Of a stretch of 64,000 nt of DNA, positions 15,580-23,587 are shown in pieces. The position numbers were made by a program, and so were the translations under genes. Position 1 is the stretch's first letter. The number at the start of each line of letters is the position of its first letter. The stretch lies in NCBI GenBank assembly GCA_014650475.1, contig BMVA01000009.1, positions 124,001 through 188,000 of the forward strand, in the 5' to 3' direction. The stretch is from Streptomyces albogriseolus (GTDB taxonomy: Bacteria > Actinomycetota > Actinomycetes > Streptomycetales > Streptomycetaceae). A model generated the notes under the pieces. It did not search any database, was not told the origin of the DNA, and saw nothing but the letters and a program-made list of their open reading frames with translations.

Positions 15580-18500
15580 CTATCGGCCCGCGGGGGTGTC
15601 CTCGGAGTGCGGTATCTCACCGTGCGGATCGTCGAGCAGCAGCCGCTCCAGCTCGGCACGGCCGGGCAGCCGCTCCGGGCGGACCACCTCGCCGGTGCGG
15701 ACGTACAGGAACGCGGCGGTGACGGACTCCGGCGGGACGCCCTGCTGTTCGGCCCAGGCGAGCCGGTAGACCGCCAGTTGCAGTGGGTCGGCGGTGCGGC
15801 CCCGGCCGGTCTTCCAGTCGACGATCTCGTACGTGACCGCGTCGTCGTCCGTGTCGCCCTCGTGCCGGTACACGGCGTCGATGCGGCCGCGGACGACCCG
15901 GCCGGCGATCGACAGCTGGAAGGGGGCCTCCACGCGGTAGGGCGTGCGGTGGGCGTACTCGGTGCGTTCGAAGGCCTCCTTCAGCTCCTCCAGGTCGCGC
16001 TCGTCGGCGATCTCGGCGTCGGCGCCCGGCAGCTCGTCGGGGTCGAGCATGGGCAGGGTGAGCTCCTCGAAGCGCGCCTCGACCCACGCGTGGAAGCGGG
16101 TGCCCCGGCGGGCGGCGGGCTGGGGCGGGCGCGGCATGGGGCGGGCCAGCTCCCGGGCGAAGCCGTCGGGGTCGTCGGCGAGCCGCAGCAGCTGGGACGC
16201 GGTGAGGGAGGCGGGCAGCCGGACCTCGGTGACCGTGTCGCGGGCGCGTAGCAGCTCACCGGTGAGGGCGTCCAGATCGCGGTCCCAGGAGGCGACGGTG
16301 CGGGCTTCCTCGGGGGTGAGCCGCGTTTCGGCGGGCGCGGGGAGGTCCCGCCGGGGGTGTGCGGACGCGTCCGGGGCGGTCGCCTGGTGCGGGACGGCGG
16401 GGCGCTGGGTGGGCCAGGCGTCCCAGCCGTCGGGGCCGACATCCGCAGGGTCGGCCTCCGGTGCGCCGGGCTCGTCGGGGTGCGGCTGTCCCGGGTACGG
16501 GTCTTCGGCGTGCGGGTCCTCGGCGTAGGGGTCTTCGGCGTACAGGTCTTCGGGGAAGTCCTCCGGGTACGGCTCCTCGTCGTCCGGCGGGGGCGGCCAG
16601 TCCGGGTCGTCGTGGGCGTCCGGGTCGTGGACGGCGGCCGCGCCGTGCGGGTCGGCGGCGATGCGGTCCAGGTGGGCGAGGACGGTCGCGGCGGCGGCGC
16701 GGCGCCGGGCGAGGGCCGCGTCGTCCAGGGGCAGAGGCCACGCCTGGACGTCGCCGGCCTGCCGCAGCGCCGGGTTCTCCTCGTCCTCCTCGGGCTCGTC
16801 CGCCCACGCCTCGATCTCGCCGTACCCGGCGGCGCAGTGGTCGTGGAGGGCGAGCAGGAACTCGGAGGGCCCGCGCGGCTTCTTCTGGCTCGGGCCCCAC
16901 CAGTGGCCGGAGCCGAGCAGCAGGGAGCGGGGGCGGGTGAAGGTGACGTAGCCGAGGCGCAGCTCCTCGGTGTGCTGGTGCTCCTTCATGGCCTCGTGGA
17001 AGGTCTTCAGGCCCCAGGAGTCCCAGGACGGCACGTCCGGGAGGGTGCCGGCGTCACCGCGCAGCGCGTGCGGCAGCGCCTTGGCCTGCGCCGTCCACTT
17101 CTCGCGGCCGCGGTCGCTGGGGAAGGCGCCGGTGACCAGGCCGGGGACGGCGACGACGTCCCACTCCAGGCCCTTGGACTTGTGGGCGGTGAGCACCTTG
17201 ACGGTGTTCTCCCCTCCCGGCAGCGCGTTGTCCAGGCCTTTCTCGTACTGGGCGGCGGTGCGCAGGAAGCCGAGGAAGGCGAGCAGGGTGGCCTCGTTGT
17301 CGCCGGCGGCGAAGGACGCGGCGATGTCGAGGAAGTTGGACAGGGTCTCCCGGCGCCGGGCGGCCAGCGCGTGCGGGGACGCGGACAGCTCGACCTCGAG
17401 ACCGGTGACGGCGAGCACCCGGTGCAGTACGTCCATCAGCGGATCGGCGAGGGAGCGGCGCAGGTCGCGCAGCTCGGCGGCGAGGCGGGCGAAGCGGACG
17501 CGCGCGTCGGGCGAGAAGGGCAGCCCGTCGTCGTCCCCGCCTCCCTCCATCGGGGTCTCCAGGAAGGTGTCGAGGGCGTCGGCAAGCGAGATCACCTCGG
17601 CGGGGTCGACGCCCTCGACGGCCTCGGCGAGCCGCCGGTCGGGGTCGTCGTCGCCGTCCACGCGCGCGTGGGACACCAGCCGGCGCGCGCGGCGGCCGAG
17701 CAGGGCGAGGTCACGGGGGCCGATCCGCCAGCGCGGGCCGGTCAGCAGCCGGACGAGGGAGGCGTTGGCGCCGGGGTCCTGGAGGACCTCGCAGACGGCG
17801 ACCAGGTCGGCGATCTCCGGCAGGTGCAGCAGCCCGGACAGGCCGACGACCTCGACTGGCACGTCCCGCGCGACCAGGGCGGCCTGGATCTGTGCGAAGT
17901 CCGTGGCCGTGCGGCACAGGACGGCGATCTCACCGGGGGCCTTGCCGGTGTTCACCAGGTGTGCGATCGAGTCGGCGAGCCAGTCGATCTCCTCGGCGTG
18001 GGTGCGCACCAGGGCGCAGCGGACGATGCCGTCGCGCTCGGCGCCGGGGGCCGGACGGAGGGCCTCCACGCCCGCGTGCATGGCGCGAAGCGGCTCGGCG
18101 AGGCCGTTGGCCAGGTCGAGCAGCCGGCCGCCGCTGCGGCGGTTCTCGCTGAGCGACTGGCGGGTGGCGGGGCGGCCGTCGGCGTGCGGGAAGTGCTCGG
18201 GGAAGTCGTCGAGGTTGGCGACGGAGGCGCCGCGCCAGCCGTAGATGGCCTGGCAGGGGTCGCCGACGGCGGTCACCGGGTGGCCGGTGCCGCCGCCGAA
18301 GAGGCCCGCGAGGAGGACGCGCTGGGCGACCGAGGTGTCCTGGTACTCGTCGAGGAGGACCACCCGGAACTCGTCGCGCAGCACGCGGCCCACCTCGGGC
18401 AGGCCGGCGAGCCGGGCGGACAGGGCGATCTGGTCGCCGAAGTCGAGCAGGTCGCGTTCGCGCTTGGCAGCCCGGTAGCGGAGCACCAGCTCGGCGAGCT

Positions 18501-19215
18501 CGCGGCGGGCGGCGGCGGCTTCGGGGACCTTGCGCAGGTCGGCGTTGCTGAGCTTGGCGTTCTCCAGGGCGCGCAGCAGCTCGGCGTCGTGGGCGCGCAG
18601 GTCCTCGGGCCGCACCAGGTGCTCGGAGAGCTCCGCGTCGAGGGCGAGGAGGTCGCCCACCAGGTCGGGGAAGGACCGGGTGAGGGCCGGGTAGAGGCCG
18701 GGCGCCTCGCGCAGCACGCGCGCGGCGAGCTGGTAGCGGGTGGCGTCGGCGAGCAGCCGGGACGTCGGTTCGAGGCCGATGCGCAGCCCGTGGTCGGCGA
18801 GCAGCCGACCGGCGAAGGCGTGGTACGTGGAGATCACCGGCTCGCCCGCAGGGTCGTCCGGGTCCGACGGGGAGGGGCCGGCGCGAACCGCCGTCGTCGA
18901 GGGGTGGTGGTCGGGTGACGGAAGGGGGTCCGGGTCGGTGACGCCGGCCTTGATCAGGGCCGTGCGGACGCGTTCGGCGAGCTCGCCGGCGGCCTTGTTG
19001 GTGAAGGTGAGGCCGAGGACCTGCTCGGGGGCGACCTGGCCGGTGCCGACCAGCCAGACCACGCGGGCCGCCATCACCGTCGTCTTGCCGGAGCCCGCTC
19101 CGGCCACGATCACCTGCGGGGCGGGCGGCGCGGTGATGCAGGCCGTCTGCTCCGGGGTGAACGGGATCCCGAGCAGCTCCTTGAGCTGGTCGGGATCGGT
19201 GATACGGGCGGGCAC
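15580..19215 (-). CDS. adnB: UvrD/RecB-type helicase-nuclease AdnB
   Basis: 1211 residues from GTG 19215. N-terminal SF1 motor: Walker A VAGAGSGKTTVMAARVVWL, motif II LLDEYQDTSVAQR, motif III QAIYGWRGAS, motif VI VTFTRPRSLL. C-terminal RecB-type nuclease: GTRFHAWVEARFE, GRIDAVY, EIVDWKTGRG and QLAVYRLAW, all catalytic residues present. Between motor and nuclease is an acidic Pro/Asp/Glu insert with a 15-bp repeat. Lies downstream of the adnA-like gene (111-bp gap) as in mycobacteria, where AdnAB resects double-strand breaks. Assignment of A versus B rests on gene order and the intact motifs. Confidence 0.87.
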   Translation of the reverse strand: MPARITDPDQLKELLGIPFTPEQTACITAPPAPQVIVAGAGSGKTTVMAARVVWLVGTGQVAPEQVLGLTFTNKAAGELAERVRTALIKAGVTDPDPLPSPDHHPSTTAVRAGPSPSDPDDPAGEPVISTYHAFAGRLLADHGLRIGLEPTSRLLADATRYQLAARVLREAPGLYPALTRSFPDLVGDLLALDAELSEHLVRPEDLRAHDAELLRALENAKLSNADLRKVPEAAAARRELAELVLRYRAAKRERDLLDFGDQIALSARLAGLPEVGRVLRDEFRVVLLDEYQDTSVAQRVLLAGLFGGGTGHPVTAVGDPCQAIYGWRGASVANLDDFPEHFPHADGRPATRQSLSENRRSGGRLLDLANGLAEPLRAMHAGVEALRPAPGAERDGIVRCALVRTHAEEIDWLADSIAHLVNTGKAPGEIAVLCRTATDFAQIQAALVARDVPVEVVGLSGLLHLPEIADLVAVCEVLQDPGANASLVRLLTGPRWRIGPRDLALLGRRARRLVSHARVDGDDDPDRRLAEAVEGVDPAEVISLADALDTFLETPMEGGGDDDGLPFSPDARVRFARLAAELRDLRRSLADPLMDVLHRVLAVTGLEVELSASPHALAARRRETLSNFLDIAASFAAGDNEATLLAFLGFLRTAAQYEKGLDNALPGGENTVKVLTAHKSKGLEWDVVAVPGLVTGAFPSDRGREKWTAQAKALPHALRGDAGTLPDVPSWDSWGLKTFHEAMKEHQHTEELRLGYVTFTRPRSLLLGSGHWWGPSQKKPRGPSEFLLALHDHCAAGYGEIEAWADEPEEDEENPALRQAGDVQAWPLPLDDAALARRRAAAATVLAHLDRIAADPHGAAAVHDPDAHDDPDWPPPPDDEEPYPEDFPEDLYAEDPYAEDPHAEDPYPGQPHPDEPGAPEADPADVGPDGWDAWPTQRPAVPHQATAPDASAHPRRDLPAPAETRLTPEEARTVASWDRDLDALTGELLRARDTVTEVRLPASLTASQLLRLADDPDGFARELARPMPRPPQPAARRGTRFHAWVEARFEELTLPMLDPDELPGADAEIADERDLEELKEAFERTEYAHRTPYRVEAPFQLSIAGRVVRGRIDAVYRHEGDTDDDAVTYEIVDWKTGRGRTADPLQLAVYRLAWAEQQGVPPESVTAAFLYVRTGEVVRPERLPGRAELERLLLDDPHGEIPHSEDTPAGR
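16500..16559 (-). repeat. 15-bp x4 repeat in AdnB acidic linker
   Basis: Four imperfect 15-bp units at 16500, 16515, 16530 and 16545 encode the repeated AEDPY/AEDPH block of an acidic, Pro-rich stretch joining motor and nuclease domains. Likely disordered and length-variable. Confidence 0.7.
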
Positions 19216-19326
19216 ACCGAGAATCTAGCGGCGGCCACTGACAGCGCGGGCCCACCGAGCCCGCCGGGAGGGAAGAACCGCAGGTCGGCGGGGGTGGTGC
19301 GATATGTCACGCGCGCCTGACCCGCT

Positions 19327-22300
19327 TCACTCGACGATGTGGCGGCCCTCGGGGCGGGCGCTGCACGACGCCCGGAACGCGCAGTGCGCGCAGTGCTGGC
19401 CCGTGGTCGGGGTGAAGCGTTCGTCGAGGACCTTGCCAGCGGCGGTGGCCAGCAGGTCGCCGACCCACTCCCCCTCCAGCGGCTCCTGCGCCTGCACCTT
19501 GGGCAGGGTCTCGCCGCCGTCCCGCTTGGCGGCGCCCTGCCGCAGCTGGACGAGCTCGGCGCCGCCCGGCTCGGGGCGCACCCCGTCGAAGACCCCGTCG
19601 ACGGCGCCCTCGCGGACGGCGAGCTGGTACACGGCGAGCTGGGGGTGGCGTTCCACCTCCTTCGAGCTGGGCGCCTGCTTGCCGGTCTTGAAGTCGACGA
19701 CGTAGGCGCGGCCCTCGCCGTCGGCCTCGACGCGGTCCATCTGGCCCCGGATGCGGACCTGGTAGTCGCCGGACTCCAGGGTGACGTCGAAGTCGTGCTC
19801 GCTGGCGACCGGGGTGCGTCCGGTGCGGTCCATGACGTGCCACTTCAGGAAGCGTTCGAGCGCCACGCGCGCGTTCTCCTTCTCCTGCGCCGACTTCCAG
19901 GGCGCGTCGAAGGCGAGGGCGTTCCACACGGAGTCGAGGCGTTCCATGAGGACGTCGAGGTCGGCGGGGGTGTGCCCGGAGGCGACCTCGTCGGCGAGGA
20001 CGTGGACGACGTTGCCGAAGCCCTGGGCGGCGGTGGCGGGCGCGTCGGCCTTCACCTCACGGCCCAGGAACCACTGGAGGGCGCAGGTGTTGGCGAGCTG
20101 GTCGAGGGCGCTGCCGGAGAGCACCACGGGCTGGTCGCGGTCGCGCAGCGGCACCTTGCTGTGCGTCGGTTCGTACATGCCCCACCATCGGTAGGGGTGC
20201 GCGGACGGCACCAGGGGGCGGCCGTCCTCGTCGGCGAGCGCGGCGAGCCGGGCCAGCCGGCGGGCGGCGGCCTCGCGCAAGGCGTCGGAAACACGGGGGT
20301 CGACCGTGGTGGCGCGCAGTTCGGCGACGAGAGCGGCGACGGACAGCGGGCGGCGCGGGCGTCCGGTCACGTCCCTGGGCTCGACGCCGAGCTCGGTGAG
20401 GAAGCGGGACGGCTGGTCGCCGTCGTCGGACGGCGCCTTCACGGCCGTCACCACGAGGCGGTCACGCGCGCGCGTGGCGGCGACGTAGAACAGCCGGCGC
20501 TCCTCGGCGAGCAGCGCGCCGGGGGTGAGCGGCTCGGCGAGTCCGTCGCGGCCGATGCGGTCGGCCTCCAGCAGGGAGCCGCGGCGGCGCAGGTCGGGCC
20601 ACAGGCCCTCCTGGACGCCGGCCACGACGACGAGGCCCCACTCCAGGCCCTTGGAGCGGTGCGCGGTCATCAGGCGTACGGCGTCGGGGCGTGCGGCGCG
20701 GCGGGTGAGGGTGTCGGCGGCGATGTCCTCGGCCTCGATCTCCTCGAGGAAGTTGAGGGCGCCCCGGCCTCCGGTGCGTTCCTCCGCGCGGGCGGCGGTG
20801 GCGAACAGCGCGCACACGGCGTCGAGGTCGCGGTCGGCGTTGCGGCCGGCGGCTCCGCCGCGGCGGGCGGCGCGTTCCAGGCGCTGCGGCCAGGGGGTGC
20901 CGTCCCACAGCTCCCAGAGGGCCTCCTCGGCCGTGCCGCCGCCGGCCAGGCACGCGCGGGCCCGGCGCAGCAGGGCGCCGAGCCGTTGCGCGCCGCGCGC
21001 GTAGACGGGGTCGTGCACGGCGAGCCGCTCCGGCTCGGCCAGCGCGCGGGCGAGCAGTTCGTCCGAGGGCGGCGGCAGCGGGTTGCCGGCCGCCCGCTCC
21101 TCCTCGCGCAGCGCGCGCCCGAGCCGCCGGAGGTCGGCGGCGTCCATGCCGGCGAGGGGGGAGGTGAGCAGGGTGAGGGCGGTCTCGGTGTCGAGCCAGC
21201 AGGACGCGTCGCCGCCGGAACCGGGGCCAATCTCGCCAGAACCCTCGCCCGTCTCGGCCGAACCGGCATCCGCACCGGCATCCGCCCCGCCCGAACCGGC
21301 ACCCGCCGCGTCTCCCGTGCCCTGCGCACCCTCGGCGTCCACGGCCCCCGGCCGCCGCTCCTCCTCCGCCCTCGCCACCGCGCGCAGCGCGGTCAGCAGC
21401 GGGGCGACGGCCGGCTCGTGCCTCAGCGGCAGGTCGTCGCCGTCGACGTCGACGGGCACGCCCGCTGACGTGAGGGCGCGGCGGACCGTCGGCAGGGTGC
21501 GGGCGCCCGCGCGGACCAGGACCGCCATGTCGTTCCAGGGGACGCCGTCCTCCAGGTGGGCGCGGCGCAGGATGTCGGCGATGTTGTCCAGCTCGGTGCC
21601 GGCCGTCGGGTAGGTGTACACCTCCACCCGGCCGCCCTCGCGCACGGGCGCCGGCTCGCGGTGCAGGCGGACCTTCTCGGCGGGCAGCCGGGGCAGCGGC
21701 ATGCGCCGGGTGATCCGCCGGGTGGCCTCGAGGAGCGCGGCGCCGGAGCGCCGGGAGGTGCGCAGCACCTGGACGGGGGCGGGGCGGCCGTCCGCGCGCG
21801 GGAAGGCGTGCGGGAATTCCAGGATGCCGCCGACGTCGGCGCCCCGGAACGCGTAGATCGACTGGTCGGGATCGCCGAAGGCGACGAGGGTGCGGCCGCC
21901 GGACGCCAGGGCGTGCAGCAGCCGCACCTGGGCGGGGTCGGTGTCCTGGTACTCGTCGACGTAGACGGCGTCGTAGCGGCCGGCGAGCTGCCCTGCGGTC
22001 TCGGGCCGCCGGGCGAGGAGCACCGCGCGGTGGACGAGTTCGGCGTAGTCGATGACGCCCTGGAGGTCGAGGACGTCGAGGTACTCGGCGAGGAAGGCGG
22101 AGGCGGCGCGCCAGTCGGGGCGGCCGATGCGGCGGGCGAAGGCGTCCAGGGCGTCGGGATCGAGCCCGAGCTCGCGGCTGCGGGCCAGCACGGCGCGGAC
22201 CTCGTCGGCGAAGCCGCGGGTGGTCAGACAGGCGCGCAGGTCGTCCGGCCAGCGCACGTGGGACAGCCCGAGCCGTTCCAGGTCCACCTGCCCGGCGAGC

Positions 22301-22755
22301 AGCTCGCGCACGGTGACGTCCTGCTCGGGTCCGGAGAGCAGCCGCAGCGGCTCCACGAACAGGTCGCTGTCCTGATGGGCCCGGACCAGGGCGTAGCAGA
22401 AGCTGTGGAAGGTGGTCGCCTGCGGGGCGCGGGCGGCGCCGATGCGCAGCGCCATGCGGTCGCGCAGTTCGACGGCGGCCTTGCGGCTGAAGGTGAGTAC
22501 CAGGATGCGTTCGGGGTCGCCGCCGCGGGCGATGCGGGCGGCCACGGACTCGACGAGCGTGGTGGTCTTGCCGGTGCCCGGACCGGCGAGGACGAGCAGC
22601 GGCCCGGAGCCGTGCTCAACCACGGGGCGCTGGGCGGCGTCCAGGGGAGGGGGATCCATGCGGGCCGGCGGGGTACGCACCAGTCGGTAGGCGCCACGGC
22701 TCCCCCGGCGCACCGGGGGGTGCGACAGGCCGCTGATGGAGGAAGAGGAGCTCAC
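19327..22755 (-). CDS. adnA: UvrD/RecB-type helicase-nuclease AdnA
   Basis: 1142 residues from GTG 22755 (VSSSSSISGLSHPPVRRG); a longer frame to 22836 adds 27 unlikely residues. Motor motifs: LLVLAGPGTGKTTTLVESV, YVDEYQDTDPAQ, QSIYAFRGAD, ATRARDRLVV. Nuclease motifs: FGNVVHVLADE, RIRGQMDRVEA, VVDFKTGK, QLAVYQLAV. Cysteines in NTCALQW and in CAHCAFRASC near the C-terminus have the C...CxxCx5C spacing of AddB/RecB-type Fe-S clusters. A low-complexity Gly/Ala insert lies around 21200-21350. Forms the AdnAB resection machine with the next gene. Confidence 0.87.
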   Translation of the reverse strand: MSSSSSISGLSHPPVRRGSRGAYRLVRTPPARMDPPPLDAAQRPVVEHGSGPLLVLAGPGTGKTTTLVESVAARIARGGDPERILVLTFSRKAAVELRDRMALRIGAARAPQATTFHSFCYALVRAHQDSDLFVEPLRLLSGPEQDVTVRELLAGQVDLERLGLSHVRWPDDLRACLTTRGFADEVRAVLARSRELGLDPDALDAFARRIGRPDWRAASAFLAEYLDVLDLQGVIDYAELVHRAVLLARRPETAGQLAGRYDAVYVDEYQDTDPAQVRLLHALASGGRTLVAFGDPDQSIYAFRGADVGGILEFPHAFPRADGRPAPVQVLRTSRRSGAALLEATRRITRRMPLPRLPAEKVRLHREPAPVREGGRVEVYTYPTAGTELDNIADILRRAHLEDGVPWNDMAVLVRAGARTLPTVRRALTSAGVPVDVDGDDLPLRHEPAVAPLLTALRAVARAEEERRPGAVDAEGAQGTGDAAGAGSGGADAGADAGSAETGEGSGEIGPGSGGDASCWLDTETALTLLTSPLAGMDAADLRRLGRALREEERAAGNPLPPPSDELLARALAEPERLAVHDPVYARGAQRLGALLRRARACLAGGGTAEEALWELWDGTPWPQRLERAARRGGAAGRNADRDLDAVCALFATAARAEERTGGRGALNFLEEIEAEDIAADTLTRRAARPDAVRLMTAHRSKGLEWGLVVVAGVQEGLWPDLRRRGSLLEADRIGRDGLAEPLTPGALLAEERRLFYVAATRARDRLVVTAVKAPSDDGDQPSRFLTELGVEPRDVTGRPRRPLSVAALVAELRATTVDPRVSDALREAAARRLARLAALADEDGRPLVPSAHPYRWWGMYEPTHSKVPLRDRDQPVVLSGSALDQLANTCALQWFLGREVKADAPATAAQGFGNVVHVLADEVASGHTPADLDVLMERLDSVWNALAFDAPWKSAQEKENARVALERFLKWHVMDRTGRTPVASEHDFDVTLESGDYQVRIRGQMDRVEADGEGRAYVVDFKTGKQAPSSKEVERHPQLAVYQLAVREGAVDGVFDGVRPEPGGAELVQLRQGAAKRDGGETLPKVQAQEPLEGEWVGDLLATAAGKVLDERFTPTTGQHCAHCAFRASCSARPEGRHIVE

Positions 22756-23012
22756 GTGGTTCGCCGGTCCTGGTGGGTGTGCTGTGGGGCGCTGCGCCGC
22801 GTGTGCGGGGCGGTGGTCGGGGGGTGAGGGGGGCACGCGCAGCCGACGCTACGCCGGGGACCGGAGCGGAAGCAGGGTTTCCGCTTCTTCCCTCCCGTCA
22901 CTCCGGGCACCCGCGTCCCTCGACTCACGAACGTACGTCATGCCGTGGATGTGCCTCATGTCCCCCTGAAGGATCACACGTCACACGGCGGCGGCGGGGA
23001 TGGCGGAAGCTG
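22756..23012. other. Intergenic region upstream of adnA
   Basis: 257 bp between the ATL gene and adnA, both on the minus strand. It should hold the adnA promoter. A short inverted repeat (GAAGC ... GCTTC near 22870-22887) is visible; no consensus promoter and no credible small gene were recognised. Confidence 0.4.
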
Positions 23013-23399
23013 TCAGGTGTGACCACCGGTGTCCGCGCCGCCGTCCCACCGCGCGCGTCTCATGTCGAGGCGTGGCACATGGCCCTCCGCCGCCCGGCCC
23101 GCCTCCCGCAGCGGTGTGCCCTCCGCGCGGTAGTGACCGAGGGCCCGCAGCTCGTGGCCGGGCAGCAGCACGCCGTCCGCGCGCACCACGCGCCACCAGG
23201 GGACGGCCCCGCCGTAGAGCGCCATCACGCGCCCCACCTGCCGGGGCCCGCCCTCCTCCAGCCACTCGGCCACGTCCCCGTACGTCATGACGCGCCCCGG
23301 CGGGATCAGCTCGGCCACCTCCAGGACCCGCTCGGCGTACGCGGGCAGGGCGTCCGGGTGCTCCGGGCCGCCGTCGGACGGAAGACTCTCCTGGCTCAT
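23013..23399 (-). CDS. Alkyltransferase-like protein (ATL, MGMT-fold without Cys)
   Basis: 128 residues from ATG 23399; a GTG three codons earlier is possible. MGMT-like DNA-binding helix-turn-helix (IPPGRVMTYGDVAEWL, GRVMALYGGA), and in place of the PCHRV active site it reads VPWWRVVRADG, so Trp replaces the alkyl-accepting Cys. That defines ATL proteins, which bind O6-alkylguanine and hand the lesion to nucleotide excision repair rather than reversing it. The C-terminal 30 residues are divergent. Corresponds to Rv3204 in the mycobacterial gene order; neighbour of adnA, fitting a DNA repair cluster. Confidence 0.88.
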   Translation of the reverse strand: MSQESLPSDGGPEHPDALPAYAERVLEVAELIPPGRVMTYGDVAEWLEEGGPRQVGRVMALYGGAVPWWRVVRADGVLLPGHELRALGHYRAEGTPLREAGRAAEGHVPRLDMRRARWDGGADTGGHT

Positions 23400-23587
23400 C
23401 CGGACCATCCTGCCCCACCCCACCGACAACGCGGTGCCTCCGCGGACACGGGCGGGCGACTCGCCCCGGAGCACCGCTTCGGGCAGACTGTGCCGCCCCG
23501 CTTGTGGACCCTGATGCCCCCTTGTGGCGGTACGGCATGCCACCATCGTGCGGGCGGTGACCGGTGATACGAGATCGAGAAGAGACG

